Source of the DNA: JAIBJN01 sp963748205
Lineage (GTDB): Bacteria; Actinomycetota; Thermoleophilia; Gaiellales; Gaiellaceae
Assembly (NCBI GenBank): GCA_963748205.1
Contig: CAVVIB010000021.1
Span: forward strand, 186,001 to 250,000
Direction: 5' to 3'
DNA length: 64,000 nucleotides
Part shown: positions 44,510 through 52,964 of the stretch, piece after piece
Layout of the letters: each line of letters begins with the position of its first letter
Numbering within the stretch: the stretch's first letter is position 1
The notes under the pieces: model-generated
Seen by the model: the letters and a program-made list of their open reading frames with translations, nothing else
The model's database searches: none
Told to the model about the DNA's origin: nothing
Position numbers and translations under genes: made by a program

Positions 44510-45704
44510 GTGTCCACGTCCGACCTTGAAGCAGGAGTTCCCCGCTCGCCGACCGCCACGACCGGGCTCGCGGAGCTCGACGCGGCGCTCGGAGGGCTCT
44601 TCTGGGGCGACAACGTCGTCTGGGAGGCCGAGGACGCCGAGTCGCTGGAGCCGTTCTTCGGCGCCGTGGCGCGGAGCCGTGCGCGGTACGACTACGCCGC
44701 CTGGGTGACGCTCACGCGGCCGCCCGAGGAGCTTCAGGAGCGGTATCCCGGCTTCGAGGTCATCGACGCCAGGCCGGAGAGCGACCTGGCGCAGCCCGGC
44801 GCCCTGGTCCAGGCGGTGCGGCAGGCGTGCTCCTCGCGGCTGCACGACCTCGTCCTCTTCGACGGGCTCGAGGCGATGAGCGAGCGCTGGGGAACGAAGG
44901 TGGCGCAGCGGTTCTTCACGCTCAGCTGCCCCCTGCTGCTGGAGCTCGGCGCGATCGCGTACTGGTCGCTCGCGCCGACCGCCCACCCGCAGGCGATGCT
45001 TCGCGAGATCCACGGCGTGACGCAGTGCGTAGTGGTCATCCAGGACGGTCGGATGCGCGTGGCCAAGGCCGAGGGCCGCCCGCCGGGGATCGAGGGAAGC
45101 GTCTTCCGCTACCGGGTCGAGGACGGCAGCCCGGTCCTCGCCGCGGCGCCCGCGGCCGCCCGGCTCGGCACCGCGCTCAAGGCCGTGCGTACCGCGCGAG
45201 GGCTCTCGCAGAGCGCGCTCGCCCGCCTCGCCGGCGTCTCACCGAGCGCCATCTCCCAGGCCGAGCGCGGCCAGCGCGGCCTCTCGCTCGACACGCTGCT
45301 CGACCTGAGCGCCAAGCTCAACATCACGCTCGACGAGCTCCTCCGCGGCGAGGTCGTCCCCGGCTATCGCCTCGTCCGACGGGACGACCCCTGGACCGGC
45401 AGCGCGGGCGGGCCCCACCCCCTCCTCGACGACCCGCGGGCCGGCCTGCGCGCGTACGTTCTTGCGGCTCGGCCCGGGCGAGTCGGCGACGGCGAACATC
45501 GTCCACAAGGGCGTCGAGCTCGTCACGGTCGCGACCGGCCTCGTCCAGGTGCGCCTCTCGAGCGGCCAGCCCGTCCTGCGCGGCGGTGAGGCGCTGCTCG
45601 CCGAATCGAGCCGCATCGAGGGCTGGCGGAACCTCTCCGACCGCGAGGCGCTCGTCTTCTGGATCCTCCGGGACGACCCGTCCCGGGCGGCCGACGAGGG
45701 CTAG
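44510..45704 (+). CDS. KaiC/RecA-like, XRE HTH and cupin three-domain regulator (frameshift)
   Basis: Three parts follow each other. Residues 1-200 resemble a KaiC/RecA fold (TTGLAELDAALGGLFWGDNVVWE, DLVLFDGLEAM) without a Walker A. An XRE helix-turn-helix follows (RTARGLSQSALARLAGVSPSAISQAERGQRGLSLD), then a cupin domain (GPGESATANIVHKGVELVTVA). One extra T at 45462-45463 puts the cupin in another frame, stop at 45704. The GTG at 44510 is preceded by AAAGG. An ATG at 44462 would add 16 residues reading into the operator. It is probably an autoregulated metabolite sensor. Confidence 0.72.
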
Positions 45705-45916
45705 CTCGCAGCCAGGGCGAGGAGGCTCTCGTGCTCCTCGGCGCAGGCCGGGCAGCCGTCGAGATGCGCGCGCATCCCGGGCACGGCCGCGTCGGCGTCG
45801 GCGCCCGCGAGCCGGAGGTCGACGTACCGGTCGAGCTCGAAGAAGCACTCGTCGCAGCCGACCTCGGGCTCCCCCGGGCCGAGCAGTCGCCGGACGAGGA
45901 CGTCAGCGTCGGTCAT
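45701..45916 (-). CDS. Anti-sigma factor with zinc-finger (ZAS) domain
   Basis: This 71-residue protein has the ZAS arrangement: VGCDECFFELDRYVD, then MRAHLDGCPACAEEHESL (His-x3-Cys-x2-Cys). No membrane segment is present, so it is a soluble anti-sigma factor. The ATG overlaps the end of the ECF sigma gene (ATGA), as usual for such pairs. Confidence 0.82.
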   Translation of the reverse strand: MTDADVLVRRLLGPGEPEVGCDECFFELDRYVDLRLAGADADAAVPGMRAHLDGCPACAEEHESLLALAAS

Positions 45917-46581
45917 GGCTTGCTCCCTTCGTGTTCGCGCGCGAGGCCCCGCTCCTCCAGGTCGGCCCGGAGGCGTGCACGCGCGTCGTGCAAGGTCTTG
46001 TAGAGGGCGCCCCGCGTCGTGCCGAGGCGCTCGGCCAGCACGTCGATGGGGACGTCGTCGAGGACGACGGAGACGAGCACCCGCCGCTGGTGCGGCGTCA
46101 GCGCCTCGCGGACGCCGTCGGAGATCGCCGCGAGCAGCTCACGCTGCTCGGTGTCCGCCTCGGGCGACGGCCCGCCCGACGGGACGAGCGGCCAGCGCTC
46201 GGGCTCGATCGGGATCTCGCGCCCCTGCCACGCGCGGCGACGGAGCGCGACGGCGGCCTCGAGGATGGCGAACTTGTAGGCCCAGGTCGTGAAGCGGCTC
46301 TCGCCGCGAAAGTCGGAGAGGCGCGCGAGGACGCTGACGAGCGCGTCGTCGGCGCTCTGGACGGCGATGTCGTCGAGCTCCTCGCCGCGCAGATGGGGCA
46401 ACACGCGCTTGCGCCGGTTGACCTCGAAGCGCGCTGCCCGCAGGAGGAGGCCGTGTAGCCGAGAGACGGCCTCCTCGCGGCGAGCGCCCTTCCCCGTGAG
46501 CGCGTCGAGCCATTCCTGCGTCTCCGCGTCTCCGGCAGGCACGCTCACGCGGCCGACGCTAACAACGGGCCCGGCGCTCAC
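45913..46581 (-). CDS. ECF-type sigma factor
   Basis: This 222-residue sigma70-family factor has region 2 (DIAVQSADDALVSVLARL, FRGESRFTTWAYKFAILEA) and region 4 (ALTPHQRRVLVSVVLDDVPIDVLAERLGTTRGALYKTLHDARARL). The GTG at 46579-46581 overlaps the stop of the upstream small gene, and the stop overlaps the anti-sigma ATG. This gives a three-gene operon. Confidence 0.88.
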   Translation of the reverse strand: MSAGPVVSVGRVSVPAGDAETQEWLDALTGKGARREEAVSRLHGLLLRAARFEVNRRKRVLPHLRGEELDDIAVQSADDALVSVLARLSDFRGESRFTTWAYKFAILEAAVALRRRAWQGREIPIEPERWPLVPSGGPSPEADTEQRELLAAISDGVREALTPHQRRVLVSVVLDDVPIDVLAERLGTTRGALYKTLHDARARLRADLEERGLAREHEGSKP

Positions 46582-46799
46582 GAGAAGGGATCGACCTCCA
46601 GCGGAACGGCGATGCGGGCGGCGAGCTCTGGCCGGCAGCCCCGCTCGACCAGCTCGATCAGTGCGTGGACGTCCACGCGCAGGTCGTGGGCGAGCGGGGC
46701 CGCCAGCGGTGCTGGGAAGCCGGCCTCGTCGAGCTGGCGGCGCCGCCAGGCCGCGACCGCGGCGCGCTCTGCTCGATCGGCTCGAAGGACGGTCCCCAC
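46578..46799 (-). CDS. Small hypothetical protein upstream of sigma factor
   Basis: About 73 residues from the GTG at 46797-46799 read VGTVLRADRAERAAVAAWRRRQLDEAGF, LAHDLRVDVHALIELVERGC and ARIAVPLEVDPFS, mostly helical. A longer version from 46877 is possible but its extra residues are of low complexity. The stop overlaps the sigma start (GTGA), implying cotranslation. The function is unknown. Confidence 0.5.
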   Translation of the reverse strand: MGTVLRADRAERAAVAAWRRRQLDEAGFPAPLAAPLAHDLRVDVHALIELVERGCRPELAARIAVPLEVDPFS

Positions 46800-46910
46800 G
46801 TAGATGTTCGTGTCGCTGCGCGGTCGGTCCTTACCGGCGATCCCGGGGCCGGGTACGACCGCGGGCGGCGGGGTCACCTACGCAGATGCAACCGACCGAC
46901 TGGAGGCGCC

Positions 46911-47225
46911 ATGCCCTGGGGTGACTGGATCAACGAGCTGCCGATGGGGTTCTTCCTTGCGGTGCACTTCGCCGCGCTCGCGATCGGCGCGTTCTTCGCC
47001 TGGACGGCGTTCAAGCGGGACCTCCCGCTGCTCGGCTGGGCGTTCTCGTTCTTCGCGCTCGCCGAGGTCAGCTACGTCACGTACCACCTCGACTGGACCG
47101 TCTTCCTCTTCGCGCACACGATCGCCGAGGTGTTCGACCTCCTTGCTTTCATCCTCGTCTTCGTCGCGGCCGTCGCGCGCGTCATGGAGCCGCGCCGGGC
47201 CTCGCTCGAGGCCGGCGGGGCATGA
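46911..47225 (+). CDS. Small membrane protein
   Basis: This 104-residue protein has three hydrophobic segments (FFLAVHFAALAIGAFFAW, LGWAFSFFALAEVSYV, VFDLLAFILVFVAAVA). The ATG follows GGAGG. The stop overlaps the start of the cupredoxin gene (ATGA), so the pair may work together at the membrane, perhaps in electron transfer (inference). Confidence 0.65.
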   Translation: MPWGDWINELPMGFFLAVHFAALAIGAFFAWTAFKRDLPLLGWAFSFFALAEVSYVTYHLDWTVFLFAHTIAEVFDLLAFILVFVAAVARVMEPRRASLEAGGA

Positions 47226-47572
47226 GCGCCACTCGCCTCCTCCCCCTGCTCGCCGCGCTCGCCGCCCTCCTGGCGGCGGGCTGCGGCGGGTCGGACCCGC
47301 TCGACTCGGAGCCCGTGGCGACGACCGACGTCTCGCTGCCGAAGAGCTACAAGTTCGAGCCGGCGGTGATCGAGGTCGAGCAGGGCGCGACGGTGACGTG
47401 GACGAACGACGACAACTTCACGCACACGATCCGCTTCGACGACGAGGACGAGACGGCCGAGCTCGAGCCCGGAGACACCTTCGAGCACGAGTTCGACGAG
47501 GCCGGGTCGTTCCACTACATCTGCACCCTCCACCCGCAGGACATGGAGGGGCAGGTGAACGTGGGTCAGTAA
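47222..47572 (+). CDS. Plastocyanin-like cupredoxin lipoprotein
   Basis: This 116-residue protein has a lipobox signal peptide (ALLAAGCGG). A blue-copper domain follows: VIEVEQGATVTWTNDDNFTHTIRF supplies the first His, and FHYICTLHPQDMEGQVNV supplies the Cys, His and Met ligands. It is a membrane-anchored extracellular electron carrier. It is translationally coupled to the preceding membrane protein. Confidence 0.88.
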   Translation: MSATRLLPLLAALAALLAAGCGGSDPLDSEPVATTDVSLPKSYKFEPAVIEVEQGATVTWTNDDNFTHTIRFDDEDETAELEPGDTFEHEFDEAGSFHYICTLHPQDMEGQVNVGQ

Positions 47573-47934
47573 CCGTAGGTGTGCTCGTCGCGCCAGACGC
47601 GCCACATGGCGAAACCGCCCGCCGCGATAGCCGCGAGGAAGACGATCGTCTCGAGGCCGGTGTTCGGGAACCAGGGCGTGAACGCGAAGCCGATCGTGAC
47701 GATGGCGAGCGCCGCGCCGCCGTAGAAGACGACGCGGGAGCGGCGCGACCACATAGCGATCTCCTCGCGCCGCCTCATCCAGAGCATGAAGAGGACGTAG
47801 ACGATCGCCAGGAGGAAGAGGACCTGGAGGAAGTAGAGGACGATCCTCAGCCCCACGCCGATCTGGAGCGCGGTGATGACCGCCGCGATCAGGACGAGGA
47901 TGGCGAACGCGCGGAGGCTCGGGCTGACGCTCAT
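47566..47934 (-). CDS. Small membrane protein with start codon inside a hairpin
   Basis: This 122-residue protein has four hydrophobic segments (AFAILVLIAAVITALQIGVG, IVLYFLQVLFLLAIVYVLFML, VVFYGGAALAIVTIGFAF, IVFLAAIAAGGFAMW). The start ATG at 47932-47934 is buried in a perfect 12-bp inverted repeat. The function is unknown. Confidence 0.65.
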   Translation of the reverse strand: MSVSPSLRAFAILVLIAAVITALQIGVGLRIVLYFLQVLFLLAIVYVLFMLWMRRREEIAMWSRRSRVVFYGGAALAIVTIGFAFTPWFPNTGLETIVFLAAIAAGGFAMWRVWRDEHTYGY

Positions 47935-47954
47935 GGGCGGCTCCGCCCATGAGC
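47929..47954 (-). promoter_or_regulatory. Inverted repeat covering the start codon
   Basis: Arms GCTCATGGGCGG (47929-47940) and CCGCCCATGAGC (47943-47954) are separated by 2 bases. In the minus-strand transcript this would pair the ATG and its upstream region. Confidence 0.7.
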
Positions 47955-48013
47955 ATGTGGAGGGTGTGTGAGGGAACCGGGAGGTTCCTTCACTGCATCA
48001 AAGAAGGGGGCAC

Positions 48014-48040
48014 GTGGGGGAAACATGGTTTCCCCCACGG
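48014..48040 (-). terminator. Hairpin after the 48070-48426 gene
   Basis: A perfect 12-bp stem CGTGGGGGAAAC/GTTTCCCCCACG with a 3-base loop lies 30 bases past the stop of the membrane protein gene. A second hairpin (AGGGAACC/GGTTCCTT) lies at 47971-47990. Confidence 0.6.
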
Positions 48041-48069
48041 GAGCGAGCCGAAGGCGAACGACGCTCATC

Positions 48070-48426
48070 TCAGGTGCCGGTGATGTAGGCGCGGACGGAG
48101 AGGGCACCCGCCACGAACGCGGCGCCGGTGAACCAGGCGAGCCGGCGCGCCGGGACCGGCGGCGCGTAGACCCACGGCGAGAGGACGGCGAGGAGCGCGA
48201 GGCTCCCGTACCAGGGGTGCAGGCTGTCGGGCGAGGAGTAGCCGTCGCCCAGGAGCAGGAGCCCGATCGCCACCTGGGCGATGACCACCGCCTGCGCGAG
48301 CGCGAGGACGTGCGCGTAGAGCCGCCCCGGCGTCCGGCGGCGCCGCAGGTAGACGAAGCCCCAGCCGGCGGCGAGGAAGTTCGCCGCGATCACGACCACC
48401 GCGTTCAGTACGTGCAACTCGCGCAC
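48070..48426 (-). CDS. Small membrane protein
   Basis: This 118-residue protein has about four membrane segments (VLNAVVVIAANFLAAGWGFVYL, LALAQAVVIAQVAIGLLLLG, WYGSLALLAVLSPWVY, RLAWFTGAAFVAGALSV). It resembles small haem/copper-oxidase-associated membrane proteins only in general layout. No family is assigned. Confidence 0.65.
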   Translation of the reverse strand: MRELHVLNAVVVIAANFLAAGWGFVYLRRRRTPGRLYAHVLALAQAVVIAQVAIGLLLLGDGYSSPDSLHPWYGSLALLAVLSPWVYAPPVPARRLAWFTGAAFVAGALSVRAYITGT

Positions 48427-48638
48427 CGCGCGTCAGCCTACAAGTCGCGTCCACACGAGCGGTTGACGCCCCGGTCGACGAGTGCCTACCGAGGAGAGGG
48501 GTCCCTGGGCCACAGCGCCCATCCCTTCGTCCAGTCTCTGCGCCGGATCCTTGCGAGGGGGCATGCGCGCCCCTACGCTGGCCTCTCCTCGGACTTCCGG
48601 AGGGTCCCGCGAAGATTCTCGTCGTACCGATCGCGGCC

Positions 48639-49178
48639 GTGATCATGCTGGGGGCTGTCGGTTCAGCGCTTGCTCAGCCGGCGCCGGACCCGGCGCCGGT
48701 TCCGCAGCCGCCGGCTGCGCCCGCACCTGCGCCGCCGCCCGTGGCCACGCATGAGCCGAGCGTTGCGCCGACGCCTCCGCCGGCTGCCGAATCGAAGGCC
48801 CGGCCGGTGCCCAAGAAGCCGCCGAGGCCCGCGAAGGAGCCCAAGCCCGCGAAGCCCTCGAAGCCGCTGCACGCGCGGCTGGTCGGCGCGAGGGCTGAAG
48901 CCGCCGCGCCGTCCGCACCGCTTCCACGGCCGGCCCTCGTGACACGCCCTGCGGTCGCGTTGGGAGACGGGAACGACGGGGGGTCCTTGGCGGTGCGAGC
49001 GGGCTTGGTCGGCCTCCTGGCGGCGGCGTGCCTAGCGCTCGCGTTCGCAGCGATTCCAGGTCGGGTTCTCGGGAATTACTCGACACGACTCACCGAGCGT
49101 CGGGACGACATCGGGTTCGCGGTGGCGTTGGGCATGACGGTCACCGCGGTCATGTTTCTCGTCCTCGTGGTGACGTGA
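48639..49178 (+). CDS. Secreted/membrane Pro-Ala-Lys-rich protein
   Basis: The N-terminal hydrophobic signal (IMLGAVGSALAQ) is followed by low-complexity Pro/Ala-rich and Lys/Pro-rich stretches (PKKPPRPAKEPKPAKPSKP). Two C-terminal membrane helices follow (LAVRAGLVGLLAAACLALAFA and FAVALGMTVTAVMFLVLVV). Start GTG at 48639. The signal would be fuller if translation began upstream near 48615 (KILVVPIAAV), but no conventional start is there. Stop 1 base before the next gene. Confidence 0.6.
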   Translation: MIMLGAVGSALAQPAPDPAPVPQPPAAPAPAPPPVATHEPSVAPTPPPAAESKARPVPKKPPRPAKEPKPAKPSKPLHARLVGARAEAAAPSAPLPRPALVTRPAVALGDGNDGGSLAVRAGLVGLLAAACLALAFAAIPGRVLGNYSTRLTERRDDIGFAVALGMTVTAVMFLVLVVT

Positions 49179-49179
49179 C

Positions 49180-50820
49180 GTGAGCCCGCGTCTCCTCGCG
49201 CCGCTCCTTGCCGTCATCGCCCTTGCCGGAACGTTGGCGGCGTCTGCAGGCGGAGTCCTCGCGCCGGAGAGGCCGACGCTTTGGACCGACCTCCCGAAGT
49301 GGAGCACCTCGACCACAGCGACCTTTAACTTCACCGGCTCGACGTCGAGCTTCATCTGCCGGCTGGACTCGGGCGCGGCCGGTTGGGCGCCGTGTACCTC
49401 ACCGGTCTCCTACGCCTCGCTGGGGGAAGGCCACCACACATTCCAGGTGCGTGCGCTCGACGCGGCGGGCGACGAAAGCCCGCCGGCGACGTTCGAATGG
49501 ACGACGGACGTGACCGCTCCGTCGCTTCCCGGCGACGTGATCGTCGAGGCCACGGGTCCCTCCGGAGCCGTGGTCGCCCTCGCGGCAAGCGACAACTTCG
49601 ATCCGTCGCCGCGGCTGGACTGCGCCCCCGCTTCCACGTCGATCTTCCCGCTCGGGACGACCTCGGTCTCCTGCACCGCAACCGACGCCGCCGGAAACAC
49701 GACTCCGAGCGGCACGCTCACGGTCACTGTGCGGGACACGACGCCGCCTACGCTCGCGCCTCACCAGGACGTGATCGCGGCGCAGCAGTCCCAGCAGGGT
49801 GCCGTAGTTCAGTACGGGCTTCCGGTCGCCGACGACGCCGCAGACCCGAGCCCGGCGGCTGCGTGCAATCCGCCCTCCGGGTCGACATTCCCTCTGGGGG
49901 TGACGACGGTGACGTGCACGGCCACGGACATGGCGGGGCTCACGAGCTCGCCGATCAGCTTCGACGTCATCGTCCAGGCGGGGCCCAAGCCGGCCACGCC
50001 CGCCATCTTGGCGGACGTCCCGCCGCTTACCAACCGCTCTGCCGCCTCCTTTCAGCTGACCGTCGAGCCGAATGCCTCGGTCGAGTGCAGCCTCGACGGG
50101 CCGCTCGGTCCCGGCAGCTTCACTCCATGCTCGGGAGACACGCCGCAGGCCTACTCGGGCCTCGTCGACGGTCGCTACCTCTTCACCGTCCAGGTGACGA
50201 ATGAGATCGGCAACCGCAGCCAGGGGTCCTACGCGTGGACGGTCGACAGGACGACCCCGGCGGCACTGGTCGGCCTTGCCGTGCGCGCCCGCAACCGCCT
50301 TGTGACACTGTCCTGGGCGAAGCCTGCGGACGCCGACTACAACCGCGTCAGGATCTGGCGCAAGCGAGCCGGATCGACTGCGTGGAAGCATCTCGCCGAC
50401 CGACTTACCGCGATCTCGTTCAGTGACCGAACGGTGGCGAACCACGTGATCTACCGCTATCGGGTCGCGGCGCTCGACGCGGTCGGAAACGTCGCTGCGC
50501 CCGTGGAGGTCAGCGCACGGCCGAGCGCCGTCTTCGCGCCGGCCTGGGGCGCCGTCGTCACCAGGCCACCTCTCGTCGACTGGACCTCGGTCCGAAGGGC
50601 GACCTACTACAACATGCAGCTCTGGCGGCACGGGCGGAAGATCCTCAGCGTATGGCCCGGCGAGTCACGCTACCGCCTTCGCTCCAGCTGGGTCTTCCGT
50701 GGCAAGCGCCATTCGCTCTCCGACGGGCCGTTGACCGTCTACGTCTGGCCCGGGTTCGGCTCGAAGGCCGCCGCTCGCTACGGGGGAGTCCTGGGCTGGA
50801 CGGCATTCAGGGTCGGCTAG
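49180..50820 (+). CDS. Secreted multi-domain protein with HYR-type repeats
   Basis: This 546-residue protein has a signal peptide (LLAPLLAVIALAGTLAASAGG). About five beta-sandwich units follow: a tumour-necrosis-type Ig unit with a Cys pair (FICRLDSG, WAPCTSP), two HYR-like repeats (FPLGTTSVSCTATDAAGN and FPLGVTTVTCTATDMAGL), a further Cys-pair unit (VECSLDGP, FTPCSGD) and a fibronectin-III-like unit (YRYRVAALDAVGN). It is likely surface-attached or adhesive. It starts at the GTG at 49180. Confidence 0.75.
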   Translation: MSPRLLAPLLAVIALAGTLAASAGGVLAPERPTLWTDLPKWSTSTTATFNFTGSTSSFICRLDSGAAGWAPCTSPVSYASLGEGHHTFQVRALDAAGDESPPATFEWTTDVTAPSLPGDVIVEATGPSGAVVALAASDNFDPSPRLDCAPASTSIFPLGTTSVSCTATDAAGNTTPSGTLTVTVRDTTPPTLAPHQDVIAAQQSQQGAVVQYGLPVADDAADPSPAAACNPPSGSTFPLGVTTVTCTATDMAGLTSSPISFDVIVQAGPKPATPAILADVPPLTNRSAASFQLTVEPNASVECSLDGPLGPGSFTPCSGDTPQAYSGLVDGRYLFTVQVTNEIGNRSQGSYAWTVDRTTPAALVGLAVRARNRLVTLSWAKPADADYNRVRIWRKRAGSTAWKHLADRLTAISFSDRTVANHVIYRYRVAALDAVGNVAAPVEVSARPSAVFAPAWGAVVTRPPLVDWTSVRRATYYNMQLWRHGRKILSVWPGESRYRLRSSWVFRGKRHSLSDGPLTVYVWPGFGSKAAARYGGVLGWTAFRVG

Positions 50821-50975
50821 GCCCGGCAACGGACACCCGCAACGGTTCAAGGTGGTCGACGCGTTCAGGCCGTGCCCTCGTACGGGGTGTCGATACGCTC
50901 TGGCTGATCGCGAGGGGACACGAAGCCACCCTCGGGCGCGGCAGGGTGCGTCGACGGAGGAAGGAGGTAGGACGA

Positions 50976-51440
50976 GTGGTTCGGGAAGGTGGGGCGGCTC
51001 CAGACTTCACGCTCGAGTCGGACGAGGGTGAGTCCGTAACGCTGTCGTCCTTTCGAGGGCGGCCCGTCGTCCTCTACTTCTATCCCAAGGACGACACGCC
51101 CGGCTGTACCACGCAGGCCTGCAGTTTCCGCGACGCCTACGGCAAGTTCGAGGAGCGCGGCGTGACGATTCTCGGCGTCAGTCCCGACTCCGAGAGCTCG
51201 CATGTCCGCTTCAAGGAGAAGTACGGCCTCCCCTTCACGCTCCTCGCCGATCCCGAGCACGAGGTCGCCGAGCAGTACGGCGTCTGGGTGGAGAAGAACA
51301 ACTACGGCAAGAAGTCGATGGGGATCAAGCGCTCGACGTTCGTGATCGACGCCGAGGGCAACGTCGCGAAGGCGATGCTGGGCGTGAGCGCGGACGGGCA
51401 CGCCGACGTCGTGCTCGAGGCTCTGCCGGTCGGCTCTTAG
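50976..51440 (+). CDS. bcp: Thioredoxin-dependent peroxiredoxin, BCP/PrxQ type
   Basis: This 154-residue protein has APDFTLESDEGESVTLSSFRG, VLYFYPKDDTPGCTTQACSFRD (peroxidatic Cys and, five residues later, the resolving Cys), ILGVSPDS and FTLLADPEHEVAEQYGVW. It reduces peroxides with thioredoxin. The GTG at 50976 follows AAGGAGG with 10 bases spacing. Confidence 0.93.
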   Translation: MVREGGAAPDFTLESDEGESVTLSSFRGRPVVLYFYPKDDTPGCTTQACSFRDAYGKFEERGVTILGVSPDSESSHVRFKEKYGLPFTLLADPEHEVAEQYGVWVEKNNYGKKSMGIKRSTFVIDAEGNVAKAMLGVSADGHADVVLEALPVGS

Positions 51441-52400
51441 AGAACCGCGAGGGCGAGTCGCCGCCCGCCGTGCCAGAGCGCGGCGAAGACGAGCACGGCT
51501 GCGCCGGCGACAATGACGAGAGCCTGCGCGCCGACCGCGAAGGAGACGGCGCTCGACGTCCCGACGCCGCTGGCCATGAGGATCGCGGCGCCGGCGCCCA
51601 CCTGCGTGGCCGCGCCGGCCGGAGCAATCGGGAGCGCTCCGGAGGCGGCCGCCGCGCAGAGGAACGCGATGGCGAGCGGCAGCGACAGCTCGAAGCCGAG
51701 GGCGTAGAGCAGGAGGAAGAGGCCGAAGCCCCGCGCGATCCACGAGGCGAGAACGAGCACCCAGGCCTGCCAGGCGTCCCGCGGGGAGACGGTGCGCTGT
51801 ACCCAGCCAGCGGGCGAGGCGGAAGCGGACGAGCCGGCCGCTCGCGACGAGGCGCGGGAGAACCGCGATGACCACGGCCGCGCCGACGCCGGCGAAGGCG
51901 ACGACGCCCATCGCGGCCCTGACGGCCGTGGACGTGTCGGAAGTGGCTGCGGCGGTCGACGCGAGCGGCATCAGGGCCGCCGTGTCGATCAGGCCCAGCA
52001 TGAAGAGCGAGAGGCAGACGGGAGCGACGCCCGCGCGGCCGCCGCTTGCTCGCCGCACGACGGCGATGCGAACGACTTCGTCGAAGCGGCCCGGGAGGGC
52101 GGCGCCGGTCACCGACGCGGCCCCGCACGAGGCGGCCAGCGTCAGCGGCTTGGGGCGCTCCTCGGGGGCGAAGAGGCGATGCCAGCCGTACGCCTTGAAC
52201 GCGAATGCGAGGAGAAAGAGCAGACCGGCTGCGGCCACGAACCGGAAGTCGGCGCCGGCGAACGGCCAGCCGACATCGGCGAAATGGCGAGCGGCGAGCA
52301 CGGAGACCGTGACCGCGAACGCGCCCATGGCGAGGTTCAGTGCCAGCTTCCCACGGGGGGAACGGCACGCGTGTATCAGCCCTCTCATCGAGTGTCTCAT
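51437..52400 (-). CDS. Lysylphosphatidylglycerol synthase TM / YbhN-like flippase-like protein (frameshift)
   Basis: This integral membrane protein of the LPG synthase transmembrane/UPF0104 family has FKAYGWHRLFAPEERPK, SVTGAALPGRFDEVVRIAVVRRASGGR and then, after an indel near 51760, WIARGFGLFLLLYALGF and LPIAPAGAATQVGAGAAILMASGV. The corrected length is about 320 residues. The family is linked to lipid or glycolipid translocation. The stop overlaps that of the convergent peroxiredoxin gene. Confidence 0.78.
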
Positions 52401-52550
52401 CGGTCATAGAGGGGACGACCTCAACCCACGATCGGGGTATGCCCGACATGCCGCATGGGGTGAAGACAGCGCCTCGGCGCGCGTCCCCGTTCGAGGGATT
52501 GTATGCGCGACCGCGTCCGCGTACCGTCAGAACCGGAAAGGAGTCGCAGC

Positions 52551-52907
52551 ATGGCCACGACCGCAAGCCATGCGGCAGAGCACAACCGATACGAGGTTCA
52601 CGAGCTCCTGGGTGGCGAGCCTGCCCTGGATCTCGGACAGCGCTTCGAGACGTCGGACTTCGGAGCGGCTGTGGACTACGCCTTCGACTACCTCGAGCGC
52701 CGTGACCCGCGGCGCGAGGGAATCGTCGGAGCACTCGAGATCGTCCGTGTCGCCGGCTCGGCACGCGAGACGGTCTGGAGCTACGTCCACGCCCCTGCCC
52801 CCGTCAGGCCCGGTGACATGACCCGGGTGTGGGGCTACGACGTGACGCGCTCGTGGAGCAGCCCGTATCGGGCACCGGCTCGGCCGACGCCCGCACGAAA
52901 CTATTAA
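52551..52907 (+). CDS. Hypothetical protein
   Basis: This 118-residue protein starts after AAAGGAG at the ATG at 52551. It reads YEVHELLGGEPALDLGQRF, VDYAFDYLERRDPRREGIVG, LEIVRVAGSARETVWSYVHA. The pattern suggests a compact alpha/beta domain, and no family is recognised. The last 20 residues are basic and Pro-rich. Confidence 0.6.
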   Translation: MATTASHAAEHNRYEVHELLGGEPALDLGQRFETSDFGAAVDYAFDYLERRDPRREGIVGALEIVRVAGSARETVWSYVHAPAPVRPGDMTRVWGYDVTRSWSSPYRAPARPTPARNY

Positions 52908-52923
52908 GAAATCCATCGCCTTC

Positions 52924-52953
52924 TTGGCCCTACCGGGAGGCCTTGGCTATGTT
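52924..52953 (+). promoter_or_regulatory. Promoter before HTH-nuclease gene
   Basis: TTGGCC and TATGTT lie 18 bases apart, with the -10 ending 11 bases before the ATG at 52965, so the transcript may be nearly leaderless. Confidence 0.4.
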
Positions 52954-52964
52954 GGTCTAAGCCG

